The notes: generated by a model not told the origin, from the sequence alone. A stretch of DNA of 64,000 bases from Synechocystis sp. LKSZ1 (GCF_040436315.1 NZ_AP031572.1:1674001-1738000); one strand, 5' to 3'. Counted from the stretch's first letter, positions 19,918 to 27,955 are shown. Made by a program: numbers and translations.

Positions 19918-21489
19918 ATGGCGTACAACTACTCAAAGCTAGACGAGGATAACCTTAAATGGTTTCCTAATGACAATTCGTGTGCAACACTACGCACGAT
20001 CAAGGTCTTGCGAGGTCAGATACGAGGTCTTAGAAAAGTTACTGTAGAGTTTTGTTACCCAATAACAGCCATCGCTGGGCGTAATGGTTCATGTAAAACT
20101 ACAGTTCTGGCATTATCAGCCTGTGCTTTTCACAATGCACCCAACGGCTTTAAGTTATCTGGGAGAAAACAGCCTTACTATACTTTTTCGGATTTTTTCG
20201 TCCAGACAAAGGAAGAAACTTCACTTGGTGAGATACAAATTGACTGTGAAATTCTTCACAATAAATGGAAAGGTCGTGAACCTGGAGCTGGCTGGCAAAC
20301 TCGCATTAAGAAGTTAAATGGTCGTTGGAATAACTACGATTCCAGGGTTCATCGCACAGTTGTGTTTCTTGGAGTTGAACGCATTGTTCCACATTCAGAA
20401 AGAAGTGTATCTAAGAGTTATCGAGGTAAATTTCAGTCAGGAATTGCTCACGGCTGGGAAGATGATGTTCGCGAAATTGTTGGCAGAATCCTTGGGACTG
20501 ATTACACTATTTTTAGTTACAGGCAGCATTCAAGATATCGAATGCCTGTTGTAGCTAAAAAAGATCAGAAAATCTACTCAGGCTTCAACATGGGAGCGGG
20601 TGAGCACTCTTTATTTGAGTTATTTTCAATCATCAATGAATGTCCACATGGATCTCTGATTTTAATTGACGAAATAGAACTTGGTCTTCACGAGAAAGCT
20701 CAAGAAAATTTAATTAAAGAGCTGAAAGAAGTTTGCAAGAAGCGTAAGTTTCAGATTATTTGTACCACTCATTCTTCTCGTATCCTTGAATGCTTACCTC
20801 CAGAGGGCAGAATTTTTCTTGAACGCACTGGTGTTGAGACTGATATCATATGTAAAATTTCTCCAGCTTATGCGACTGGAAAGCTTTCAGGTCGCCCAAA
20901 TGTTGAGTTGGATATTTTAGTAGAAGATGAAGCAGCTAAGTTAATATTGGAAACAGTGCTAGGCAAAGAACTTCGTTCCCGTACCAAGATTTTACCTATT
21001 GGCTCAGCCGCAGCAGTCATGCGACACCTCGCTGCAAGGTACAAGGAAGAAAGACATAAAAAAGATAGTATGGTTAGAGTTTGTGTATTCCTTGATGGAG
21101 ATAAAGCATCAAAGAAAACTGAGCAGATTAATCAATTTACAAAAGCTCTTGAAAATCCTGATGAGCAAAAAGAATCTAAAGATTGGGTGGAGAAGCGCCT
21201 ACTATTTATACCAGGCAATGAATGGCCCGAGGCATGGATTATTAAAACCATTGATAGAAAACCTTTTTATGATCGATTCGAGCGAGAACTGCAAATGTCA
21301 ATAGCGGAAGTCGATGATCTACTAGATTCTGCATCTAGAGCTGGTAAACATAATGAGTTTTACGAAGCAGCAAACATTTTGAACCTCGATAAGAAAGTTG
21401 TGGCAACTCATCTAATCAAGAGCGCGTTTGAGTCTGTTCCAGAAGAAGCACAAAAAATCACTGATATTATTCGAGGTTTTCTTGGTTAA
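19918..21489 (+). CDS. OLD-like AAA ATPase with TOPRIM-like C-terminal domain (putative anti-phage nuclease)
   Basis: This 523-aa protein combines an ABC/AAA15-type ATPase with a predicted TOPRIM nuclease. The Walker A at residues 54-61 reads GRNGSCKT, with Cys where the family has Gly. The signature-like MGAGEHSLFELF (about 225), Walker B GSLILIDEIELGLHE (about 245) and H-loop CTTHSSR follow. From about residue 330 the acidic motif LDILVEDEAAKLILE and, near 391, VFLDGDKASKK (DxD) match the TOPRIM arrangement of OLD-family endonucleases. No helicase partner (GajB-type) is adjacent. Codon use is AT-rich compared with the flanking genes. It is followed 21 bp later by an attC-like site in cassette orientation. 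Defence is inferred from family and context; a housekeeping repair role is possible. Confidence 0.72.
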   Translation: MAYNYSKLDEDNLKWFPNDNSCATLRTIKVLRGQIRGLRKVTVEFCYPITAIAGRNGSCKTTVLALSACAFHNAPNGFKLSGRKQPYYTFSDFFVQTKEETSLGEIQIDCEILHNKWKGREPGAGWQTRIKKLNGRWNNYDSRVHRTVVFLGVERIVPHSERSVSKSYRGKFQSGIAHGWEDDVREIVGRILGTDYTIFSYRQHSRYRMPVVAKKDQKIYSGFNMGAGEHSLFELFSIINECPHGSLILIDEIELGLHEKAQENLIKELKEVCKKRKFQIICTTHSSRILECLPPEGRIFLERTGVETDIICKISPAYATGKLSGRPNVELDILVEDEAAKLILETVLGKELRSRTKILPIGSAAAVMRHLAARYKEERHKKDSMVRVCVFLDGDKASKKTEQINQFTKALENPDEQKESKDWVEKRLLFIPGNEWPEAWIIKTIDRKPFYDRFERELQMSIAEVDDLLDSASRAGKHNEFYEAANILNLDKKVVATHLIKSAFESVPEEAQKITDIIRGFLG

Positions 21490-21510
21490 ATGGTACACGG
21501 TACAATTACT

Positions 21511-21599
21511 GCATAACAATCCCGTTACACACCGACCGTATCGAGACGGTTGGTTGAGTCCGAAAGGTTATTTGCGGCGGGTGAACGGGGTCGTTAGAC
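21511..21599 (+). other. Putative integron attC recombination site
   Basis: This 89-bp imperfect palindrome starts with GCATAAC (one mismatch to RYYYAAC) and ends with GTTAGAC (exact GTTRRRY). Next to the cores CCCGTTACAC pairs with GTGAACGGG with a one-base offset, and the centre folds as ACCGT-ATCGAG-ACGGT. These are the layout features of attC sites: paired arms, unpaired bases and a variable terminal structure. It lies just after the stop of the upstream gene with the GTTRRRY core distal, as expected for a gene cassette. It shares ACCGACCG...CGAGA.GGTTG with the site at 22535. Confidence 0.65.
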
Positions 21600-21882
21600 T
21601 GCTTCAATTCGAGTCTTGAAACACACTTAATAGGGTGATGGCAGTAAACTCAAAACTTTCACAGAGTTCAATCAGGCGGAATTCGATTTGCAGAGTAGCG
21701 AGATCAACTTTGTGCCCATCAAATTGAGCAAAAATGGCTCTCTCGGATCTAGGGTTGAAACCGTATAGGATGTTCAAAAATCTGCTCATTCAACGGCTAA
21801 AACCTGGTATTGTTGTGGCATGAGCTTTTCTTGTCGGCACAAGGTTTCAGGACAAATTCAGTATCTTTCACGGAGATAGATT
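21600..21882. other. Gene-poor spacer between attC-like site and lectin gene
   Basis: Nothing recognisable was found in these 283 bp. A minus-strand frame of 61 codons (21604-21789, starting MSRFLNILYGFNPRSER) has no family I know and no clear ribosome binding site. It may be a gene remnant. CACGGAGATAG, about 10 nt before ATG 21883, offers a GGAG ribosome binding site for the lectin gene. Confidence 0.4.
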
Positions 21883-22404
21883 ATGCTAAAAAGCCTACAA
21901 ATAGGGTTACTAGGTCTAGGAGGAATTCTAGCTTCAGTTTTTCCATCACTAATTACCTTATCCCAGCCTGCCAATTTCCCAAAAGAATCTTATCGTTTGC
22001 AGACACAGTTTACAGGCAAAAATAAGTGCTTAGATATTATTAATGATGGAAACAATAATCAGCTAACGATGGCAGACTGTGGAAACTATTCTGGACAGTT
22101 CTGGAGTATTAAACCTGCTGGAGATCGCAAGTCTTACCGTTTGCAGACACAGTTTACAGGCAAAAATAAGTGTTTAGATATTGTTAATGATGGAAACAAT
22201 GATCAGCTAACCATGGCAGACTGTGGCAATTATTCTGGACAGTTTTGGAGTATTAAACCTGCTGGAGATCGCAAGTCTTACCGTTTGCAGACAAAGTTTA
22301 CAGGCGAAAATAAATGTTTAGATATTATTAATGATGGAAACAATAATCAACTAACTATGGCAGACTGTGGAAATTATTCTGGACAGTTCTGGAAGATTTT
22401 CTAG
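21883..22404 (+). CDS. Exported three-repeat beta-trefoil (ricin-type) lectin-like protein
   Basis: This 173-aa protein starts with a signal peptide (MLKSLQIGLLGLGGILASVF, cleavage probably before about residue 30). The mature part is three nearly identical repeats at residues 36-83, 84-131 and 132-173. Each contains YRLQT(Q/K)FTG, KCLDI(I/V)NDGNN, TMADCGNYSG and QFW. The QFW fits the QxW motif of ricin-B beta-trefoil lobes, and three lobes are exactly what one trefoil needs. Each repeat has two Cys, suggesting an intra-lobe disulfide after export. The repeats are nearly identical at DNA level too, so triplication is recent or maintained by gene conversion. The attC-like site 131 bp downstream suggests a cassette gene. 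Carbohydrate binding outside the cytoplasm is inferred; the ligand is unknown. Confidence 0.75.
   Translation: MLKSLQIGLLGLGGILASVFPSLITLSQPANFPKESYRLQTQFTGKNKCLDIINDGNNNQLTMADCGNYSGQFWSIKPAGDRKSYRLQTQFTGKNKCLDIVNDGNNDQLTMADCGNYSGQFWSIKPAGDRKSYRLQTKFTGENKCLDIINDGNNNQLTMADCGNYSGQFWKIF
21988..22401 (+). repeat. Tandem 144-bp coding repeats (2 full plus 1 of 126 bp)
   Basis: Units lie at 21988-22131, 22132-22275 and 22276-22401, each encoding one trefoil lobe. The units differ at few positions, mostly silent. The third lacks the GDRK linker and ends at the stop codon. Confidence 0.9.
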
Positions 22405-22534
22405 AAATCTCTTAATCCAGTACGATCACGCCTATCTCTTGTGAGATGAGTTCCTGAATGCACGATAAGATCCTTTACTGATAGATTATTAGGAACGCAC
22501 GATCCTTACAAATTTCTTGAAGCAAGCGATCGCC

Positions 22535-22603
22535 GTCTAACAACCCCCATGCATACCGACCGCCGAGAGGTTGTCTGAAGGCAGCTGATGGGCAACGTTA
22601 AGT
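22535..22603 (+). other. Putative integron attC recombination site
   Basis: This 69-bp element begins with GTCTAAC (exact RYYYAAC) and ends with GTTAAGT (exact GTTRRRY). Internal arms CCCCATGC and GCTGATGGGC can pair with a bulge. The block ACCGACCG..GAGAGGTTG matches the site at 21511. It follows the lectin gene in cassette orientation. A HIP1 octamer (22526-22533) abuts its left end. A chance match cannot be excluded without a structural model search. Confidence 0.58.
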
Positions 22604-22632
22604 ATATTTATCACGGCTATACCAAGCAACGC

Positions 22633-24123
22633 TTATTCAAGAGGTAGTGACCTGGCACGAGATCGCTTAACCTTGTTGTCAATATTTCGCAATATATTTG
22701 CACTGAGAGCATAGGCATATAAACTAGCGGGCTCAAAGCGAAATCGTATATCTTTGTATAAAAAATTGGGATCCCTAATAGTTTTACTTGTCACCAAGAT
22801 CGGTTGAGATATGCCGGGATTCTTTTTTAAAAATTCTGTGCAGTTGTCCAGTTCGGAAGGTGTACTATGAGGGCGATCGCTCCACTTAACCTCAACTATC
22901 CAAGAAGGTGATTGATGGGCAGCATCTAAATGTACAATATCAATTTCTCCAGTTTTCCATCGTGCGTAGTAAAGCTCAATTATTTTACTGTGCTGCCATT
23001 GACTAAAAATAGCGGTTTCAGTCATGGCTCCCATCGCCTTAGAGTCTGTTTCAAGCTGACCAAATAGCGCGGCGCGCATTGATGGATTGGTTAAATAGAC
23101 TTTAAAGCAAACTGCTCTCTTAAACTTTTTAGCGTTTTGATCAATTCTCTCTACTCGGCGGATTAGGAATGCAGCCTCAAGATACTCGAGGTAACGTTTG
23201 ATAGTGTTTTTTGCTACACCAGAGGATTGCGATAACCCCTCTAGACTTAATTCGTTGCCTGAATTATACGCCAGGGTTGTGAAAAGTCTATTTAGTTCTT
23301 GAATATCACTAATTCCATAAAGGCTTGGCAAATCTCGCAGTAAAACTTTGTCAATGATATCGCTTTTAATATATTGCCCAGGATCCTGTCGAATTGTTTC
23401 AGAAAAGACAGCTTCTGGATATCCACCAAAGTTCAAATAATCAATAAAAATCTCATTCAACCGATCAATATCCTTAGACACAAACTCATACATCTTGGAT
23501 GGATAACTAGAATCTTCAGAGTCATGGACATTTGTCTCTATTAATTCATTTTCTTTTCCTATAAACATTAAATATTCAGCAAAGGTTAGCGGTGGCAGGA
23601 TATAGTCGCTGAATCGACCAGCACCAGACTCAGTGCTTTTAAGCCTTAGAGCAGCAGCAGCAGAGCCAGTAGCGACAAACCGACAGATTGGAAATGAATC
23701 AACTAAAGATTTTAGATGAATTTCCCACTCACGCAAGTATTGAATTTCGTCAAAAAAGACAAATAGCCTCGAATTGCGATCGTGATTGAATAGTTCCTGA
23801 AAATACTTAAGTATTCGCTCTAATGGAAGCCCTGTATAAATTGGAGTTTCAAGAGAGACATATAAAATATTTACCGCACTAATGCCAGAATCTAAGAGTA
23901 GACGGATAGTGTGATAGACCATGACAGTTTTACCAACACGTCTAGGTCCCATCAAGACGGTTGCTCGACGCACACTTGTGTCCAAGATGTTTTGAGAAAA
24001 AGCCTCAAAGTACTTGCGCCGTGGCGTATCTTCATAGATTACTTTTCCCTCACAGCCTGTCTCCCACCAAGGATTATCAAATTGAAGGCGGGAGAGGATA
24101 TCTTCTTTTGCGATCTCGAGCAT
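22633..24123 (-). CDS. AAA ATPase of the DUF4143 family
   Basis: This is a 496-aa protein. An N-terminal P-loop (GPRRVGKT, residues 59-66) and Walker B (LFVFFDEIQYL) precede a C-terminal DUF4143 region. The latter has a winged-helix-like part (LEGLSQSSGVAKNTIKRYLEYLEAAFLIRRV, residues about 290-320) and a nuclease-like fold with TGEIDIVHLD and WIVEVKWSD, a possible D-ExK motif. These ATPases are widespread in accessory DNA with no settled role; toxin, defence and transport-related roles have all been suggested. It runs opposite to the two cassette genes and lies outside the last attC-like site. Its codon use is AT-rich like theirs. The ten-base GCTAATCTTA is repeated at 24141 and 24182 just upstream and could be an operator. 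Confidence 0.82.
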   Translation of the reverse strand: MLEIAKEDILSRLQFDNPWWETGCEGKVIYEDTPRRKYFEAFSQNILDTSVRRATVLMGPRRVGKTVMVYHTIRLLLDSGISAVNILYVSLETPIYTGLPLERILKYFQELFNHDRNSRLFVFFDEIQYLREWEIHLKSLVDSFPICRFVATGSAAAALRLKSTESGAGRFSDYILPPLTFAEYLMFIGKENELIETNVHDSEDSSYPSKMYEFVSKDIDRLNEIFIDYLNFGGYPEAVFSETIRQDPGQYIKSDIIDKVLLRDLPSLYGISDIQELNRLFTTLAYNSGNELSLEGLSQSSGVAKNTIKRYLEYLEAAFLIRRVERIDQNAKKFKRAVCFKVYLTNPSMRAALFGQLETDSKAMGAMTETAIFSQWQHSKIIELYYARWKTGEIDIVHLDAAHQSPSWIVEVKWSDRPHSTPSELDNCTEFLKKNPGISQPILVTSKTIRDPNFLYKDIRFRFEPASLYAYALSANILRNIDNKVKRSRARSLPLE

Positions 24124-24194
24124 AACACTAGAGTTAGAAAGCTAATCTTAGCCTAGCCCAAAATCAAGCTAAGGTCAATCTGCTAATCTTATTT

Positions 24195-24497
24195 TTGGGA
24201 CTGAGACGGAGAGCGTCCCGCATCAAGATACTGAATGGGCTTTCTGACCAGATGCAGTTACTTAAGCACCAGTTCAATATCTCGGCTCTCTTGAATGTTC
24301 TTTGGCATACAACTTTGGGGGATCCCAATATTGGCATCACTTTTCTAGATGGATTCGTCGATCTGTCCCATCCTTGTTTCAAGAGATCTGACCGGACTAA
24401 GATACAAACCTTGGTATCGGATCGTTCCGGTGCTGGCTATGCTTTGCAACAAAGGACTTACGTTGCCAGCATCATCTGCCCAGCCAATGGCCCATAA
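24195..24497 (+). pseudogene. Decayed N-terminal fragment of a PatA/PatG-type subtilase
   Basis: The 100-codon frame contains LWHTTLGDPNIGITFLDGFV then DLSHPCFK. As I recall it, this matches the start of cyanobactin maturation-type subtilisin proteases (LGDPxIxxAVLDGPVDxSHPCF) around the catalytic Asp. Further on, where the family has HGTHVAS with the catalytic His, it reads QQRTYVAS, so the His is lost. The frame then stops at 24497; the Ser-containing region is absent, as ycf3 begins at 24557. About one third of the catalytic domain remains and it cannot be active. No precursor peptide or other cyanobactin gene is nearby. A chance ORF is unlikely given the consecutive match. Confidence 0.6.
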
Positions 24498-24556
24498 CTC
24501 GACCGGGTTTGATAGGATCTAGCTCAGGCCTATATAAAATCTGACTGGTAAGCCCT

Positions 24557-25078
24557 ATGCCCCGGACGCAACGGAACGATAACTTTATTGATAAAAGCTT
24601 TACGGTGATGGCAGATATCATCCTCAAAATTCTGCCCACCAACCAAAAAGCCAAGGAAGCCTTTGTTTACTATCGAGATGGGATGTCCGCCCAGGCCGAA
24701 GGGGAATACGCCGAGGCCCTGGAAAATTACCAAGAGGCCCTGACCCTAGAAGACAATGCCAATGACCGCAGTTATATTCTCTACAACATGGCCCTGATCT
24801 ACGCCAGCAACGGCGAGCACGAGCGGGCCCTAGAATCCTACCACCAGGCCATTGAACTCAATCCCCAAATGCCCTCGGCCCTCAATAATGTCGCCGTGAT
24901 CTACCACTACCAAGGGGAACGGGCCAAGGAAGCCGGTCATGAAGAGGAGGCCGAGGCCCTTTTTGATAAAGCCGCTGAATATTGGAAACAGGCGATTCGA
25001 CTGGCTCCGAATAATTACATTGAGGCCCAAAACTGGCTTAAGATTACCGGCCGCTCTGAAATCGACGTTTTCTTCTAA
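24557..25078 (+). CDS. ycf3: Photosystem I assembly protein Ycf3
   Basis: This TPR protein of 173 aa is required to assemble photosystem I at the thylakoid membrane, as a chaperone for PsaA/PsaB. The N-terminus [20 protein letters not shown] is the hallmark of Ycf3. Three TPR units follow: [40 protein letters not shown]; and [19 protein letters not shown] with an extended helix and [20 protein letters not shown]. Length and start match the family. It marks the return to typical backbone composition after the accessory island. gatC starts 34 bp after the stop. Confidence 0.97.
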   Translation: MPRTQRNDNFIDKSFTVMADIILKILPTNQKAKEAFVYYRDGMSAQAEGEYAEALENYQEALTLEDNANDRSYILYNMALIYASNGEHERALESYHQAIELNPQMPSALNNVAVIYHYQGERAKEAGHEEEAEALFDKAAEYWKQAIRLAPNNYIEAQNWLKITGRSEIDVFF

Positions 25079-25112
25079 TTTCCTCACTCCCTCTTTTCCC
25101 AACCCTGCCCCC

Positions 25113-25409
25113 ATGCTCGACCAAGCCCAAGTCCATAAGATTGCTCACCTGGCCCGCCTAGAGATTACCCCCGAAGAAGAGGCCCAGTTTGCCCCCCAAC
25201 TCAGCGCGATTCTGGATTATTTTGAACAACTTGAAGCCCTAGATACAACGGATGTGGCCCCGACAACGCGGGCAATTGAACTCCACAATATCACCCGGCC
25301 GGATACCCAAGCGACTTACCCAGACCGCCAGGGCCTGATGCACAATGCCCCGGAGCCCGAAGGCGATTTCTTCCGAGTACCCCAGATTTTGAGTACGGAT
25401 GAAGCGTGA
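25113..25409 (+). CDS. gatC: Aspartyl/glutamyl-tRNA amidotransferase subunit C
   Basis: This is the small subunit of GatCAB, which converts Glu-tRNA(Gln) to Gln-tRNA(Gln) and wraps around GatA and GatB. The 98-aa protein starts [20 protein letters not shown] and contains the family pattern [22 protein letters not shown] and the C-terminal FFRVPQIL. The frame is open further upstream to 24939, but that overlaps ycf3 in another frame; ATG 25113 is the family start. gatA and gatB are not in this window. Confidence 0.95.
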   Translation: MLDQAQVHKIAHLARLEITPEEEAQFAPQLSAILDYFEQLEALDTTDVAPTTRAIELHNITRPDTQATYPDRQGLMHNAPEPEGDFFRVPQILSTDEA

Positions 25410-25429
25410 ATCGTGCTACTATGATAAAT

Positions 25430-25525
25430 GGCTCGGCCCCATGCGATTACAACGCCTAAATCTTGTCAGGCCCGGAAGGGAGCAGCAATACGGGATGCTT
25501 GTAGTAGGCGTGGTCTCCGGGCCTT
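25430..25525 (+). ncRNA. ffs: Signal recognition particle RNA (small bacterial 4.5S type)
   Basis: The conserved domain IV apical loop is present as GTCAGGCCCGGAAGGGAGCA (25464-25483), the Ffh-binding site. The flanks pair into a long hairpin: ACGCCTA on the 5' side with TAGGCGT on the 3' side, and GGCTCGG at the base with CCGGGCC. A TATGAT -10 box at 25420-25425 predicts a start near 25432. The length, about 96 nt, fits the small bacterial SRP RNA. Exact ends are estimated from pairing. The following 220 bp before the GH57 gene hold no gene; TGATACAAT at 25686-25694 is a possible extended -10 for it. Confidence 0.93.
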
Positions 25526-25748
25526 CCCATGGGATGATCCACGTCACGGGTTTCACCACTTAACCCTCGTCTCCAGAAATTAACTATACATTTTTTCACA
25601 ATTTCCCTTGGCCAAGACTCCAGTCTATTCCCCGCGCAGGACATAGACCTAGCTCTGCATGGATGTGGGATCAAGGAAGCAATGCTGATACAATCAGCTA
25701 CAGTTATTAGCAAAATTTGAGACCAACTCAAAAAGGTGCGGAAATCCT

Positions 25749-27338
25749 ATGGCTCTTGGCTACGTTGCCCTGGTTCTTCATGCTCACTTACCCTTTGTCC
25801 GACACCCGGAAAGTGACTACGTTTTAGAAGAAGAGTGGTTGTATGAGGCAATTACCGAAACCTATGTTCCCCTAATCCACGTTTTTGAAGGTCTCAAACG
25901 GGATGGCATTGATTTCAAAATCACCATGAGCATGACCCCGCCCTTGGTCTCCATGCTCCGTGACCCCCTCCTACAAAAGCGCTACGAAGAACATCTGACC
26001 AAGCTTCAGGAGTTAGTTGAAAAGGAAATTGTTCACCACCAACACCACGGACATTTTCGTTACCTCGCCGAATATTATCAAAAAGAATTTGCCGCAATTC
26101 GAGCCACTTGGGAGCGCTACGATGGCGATCTTATTTATGCCTTTAAGCAATTTTTAGATAGTAATAACCTGGAAATCATTACCTGCGGGGCCACCCACGG
26201 CTATTTTCCGCTGATGAAAATGTATCCCCAGGCCGTTTGGGCCCAGATCAAGGTGGCCTGTGAGCATTACGAAGAACATTTTGGCCAGGCTCCGAAGGGG
26301 ATTTGGTTGCCGGAATGTGCCTACTACGAAGGGGTAGAACGGATGTTGGCCGATGCCGGCCTGCGTTATTTCCTTGTTGATGGCCACGGTATTTTGTATG
26401 CTCGGCCTCGCCCCCGCTTTGGCACCTACGCCCCCATTTTTACGGAAACCGGCGTTGCGGCCTTTGGTCGGGATCACGAGTCGTCCCAACAGGTGTGGTC
26501 TTCCCAGGTCGGTTACCCTGGGGATCCCGAATATCGAGAGTTCTATAAAGACCTGGGCTGGGAAGCGGAGTACGAATACATCAAGCCCTACATCATGCCC
26601 AATGGTCAGCGCAAAAACATTGGCATTAAGTACCATAAAATCACCAGTCGCCAGGCGGGCTTATCGGATAAGGCCCTGTACGATCCCTACTGGGCCAAGG
26701 AAAAATCGGCAGAACATGCGAGTAATTTTATGTATAATCGCCAGCAACAAATTGAAAATTTGGCCGGCATGATGCACCGGCCGCCCCTGGTGGTTTCCCC
26801 CTACGATGCAGAACTCTTTGGGCATTGGTGGTACGAAGGGCCCTGGTTTATTGATTACCTCTTCCGCAAGGCCTGGTACGATCAAAACACCTTTGATATG
26901 ACCCATTTGGCCGATTATCTGCGTCACAATCCGACCCAACAAGTTTGTCGGCCCTCCCAGTCGAGTTGGGGTTATAAGGGTTTCCATGAATATTGGCTCA
27001 ATGAAACCAATGCTTGGATCTATCCCCACCTGCATAAAACCGCTGAGCGCATGATCGACCTGAGCCGCCGGGAAGCCCAGGATACCGTAGAAGAGCGGGC
27101 CTTAAACCAAGCGGCCCGAGAACTCCTGCTTCTGCAATCCTCGGACTGGGCCTTTATCATGCGCACTGGCACCATGGTTCCCTACGCGGAACGCCGTACC
27201 CGTTCCCACTTGTTACGCTTTAATAAACTCTATGATGATGTGCGGGCCGGTACCCTAGACGAAGCCTGGTTGGCCCAAGTTGAGGCCATGGATAATATTT
27301 TTCCCAGTATTGACTATCGGGTCTATCGCCCGTTGTAG
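25749..27338 (+). CDS. GH57 family 1,4-alpha-glucan branching enzyme
   Basis: This is a cytoplasmic GH57 enzyme of 529 aa with a C-terminal DUF1957 domain. The N-terminus LGYVALVLHAHLPFVRHPE is the GH57 conserved region 1. The catalytic nucleophile motif GIWLPECAYYEG places Glu189. The acid motif VVSPYDAELFGHWWYEGP places Asp353, closely matching the catalytic positions of characterised bacterial GH57 branching enzymes. W-rich SQSSWGYKGFHEYWLNE is also conserved. It should introduce alpha-1,6 branches into glycogen; cyanobacteria often have this alongside a GH13 GlgB. Start ATG 25749 has AGG-type sequence upstream. A DUF4129-DUF4350-MoxR set follows 32 bp downstream. Confidence 0.88.
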   Translation: MALGYVALVLHAHLPFVRHPESDYVLEEEWLYEAITETYVPLIHVFEGLKRDGIDFKITMSMTPPLVSMLRDPLLQKRYEEHLTKLQELVEKEIVHHQHHGHFRYLAEYYQKEFAAIRATWERYDGDLIYAFKQFLDSNNLEIITCGATHGYFPLMKMYPQAVWAQIKVACEHYEEHFGQAPKGIWLPECAYYEGVERMLADAGLRYFLVDGHGILYARPRPRFGTYAPIFTETGVAAFGRDHESSQQVWSSQVGYPGDPEYREFYKDLGWEAEYEYIKPYIMPNGQRKNIGIKYHKITSRQAGLSDKALYDPYWAKEKSAEHASNFMYNRQQQIENLAGMMHRPPLVVSPYDAELFGHWWYEGPWFIDYLFRKAWYDQNTFDMTHLADYLRHNPTQQVCRPSQSSWGYKGFHEYWLNETNAWIYPHLHKTAERMIDLSRREAQDTVEERALNQAARELLLLQSSDWAFIMRTGTMVPYAERRTRSHLLRFNKLYDDVRAGTLDEAWLAQVEAMDNIFPSIDYRVYRPL

Positions 27339-27370
27339 GCTGAGCCGGAGAGGCCGGGAAGCAGATCGGT

Positions 27371-27955
27371 ATGGCAACCTTTGAAAAAAACAGTTGGAGC
27401 TGGCAAGTCCAACAATGGCAACAGAACCTGGGGGAATGGTGGGAATGGCAACAAAGCCAATGGTTCCACCACTTGCCTAGCCTGAATTTGCCGACTCCGG
27501 ACTGGCCAGAAGAATGGGGAACTCTGCTTGTCCATGCGTTGTTTGGTCTGCTGGTGGCCCTGCTAGCCCTAAGTCTTTGGTGGAATCGTCGCTTTTGGCT
27601 ACGCCGTTGGCAACAACTCCAAGCTGTGAACTTCACTTTACCAGAACTCACCCCGGCCCTGACGGCGGCCCACTGGCTCAAACAGGCCCAGCAGTTGCAG
27701 CAATCCGGCAATTATTATCAGGCCTGCCGTTGTCTCTACCTGGCCATGCTCCAGCACCTCCATGACCAGGCCCTGATTCTCCATGCCCCTGACCGCACGG
27801 ATGAAGAGTATTTACTATTAGTTAGCACCCTGCCTGACCCAGAACCCTACGAAACCCTACTGGAAATCCATCAACAGCTCTGTTTTGGGCAACGAGAGGC
27901 TTCGGCTCACCTCTACGCTCGGTGTGACCAGGCCTATCGTCACCTTGCGCCCTAG
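27371..27955 (+). CDS. DUF4129 domain-containing membrane protein
   Basis: This 194-aa protein has a short Trp/Gln-rich N-terminal stretch (residues 8-36), one membrane helix (about 55-75, LLVHALFGLLVALLALSLWW) and a cytoplasmic helical C-terminus. The C-terminus fits DUF4129 (YYQACRCLYLAMLQHLHDQALI; RTDEEYL; CDQAYRHLAP). The family sits next to MoxR ATPases and DUF58/DUF4350 proteins in many bacteria; its function is unknown. It is followed at 6 bp by the DUF4350 gene and then MoxR, forming a compact operon. Confidence 0.85.
   Translation: MATFEKNSWSWQVQQWQQNLGEWWEWQQSQWFHHLPSLNLPTPDWPEEWGTLLVHALFGLLVALLALSLWWNRRFWLRRWQQLQAVNFTLPELTPALTAAHWLKQAQQLQQSGNYYQACRCLYLAMLQHLHDQALILHAPDRTDEEYLLLVSTLPDPEPYETLLEIHQQLCFGQREASAHLYARCDQAYRHLAP

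Noticed and set aside
21604-21789. Minus-strand 61-codon frame between the first attC-like site and the lectin gene
   Set aside because: No recognisable domain and no ribosome binding site. It could be a remnant, but cannot be supported as a gene.
21988-22401. Tandem repeats that could be taken for a CRISPR-like array
   Set aside because: The 144-bp units have no unique spacers and are in frame within one coding sequence.
24164-24382. Minus-strand 72-codon frame opposite the subtilase fragment
   Set aside because: The plus strand matches the subtilase Asp region; the minus product matches nothing.
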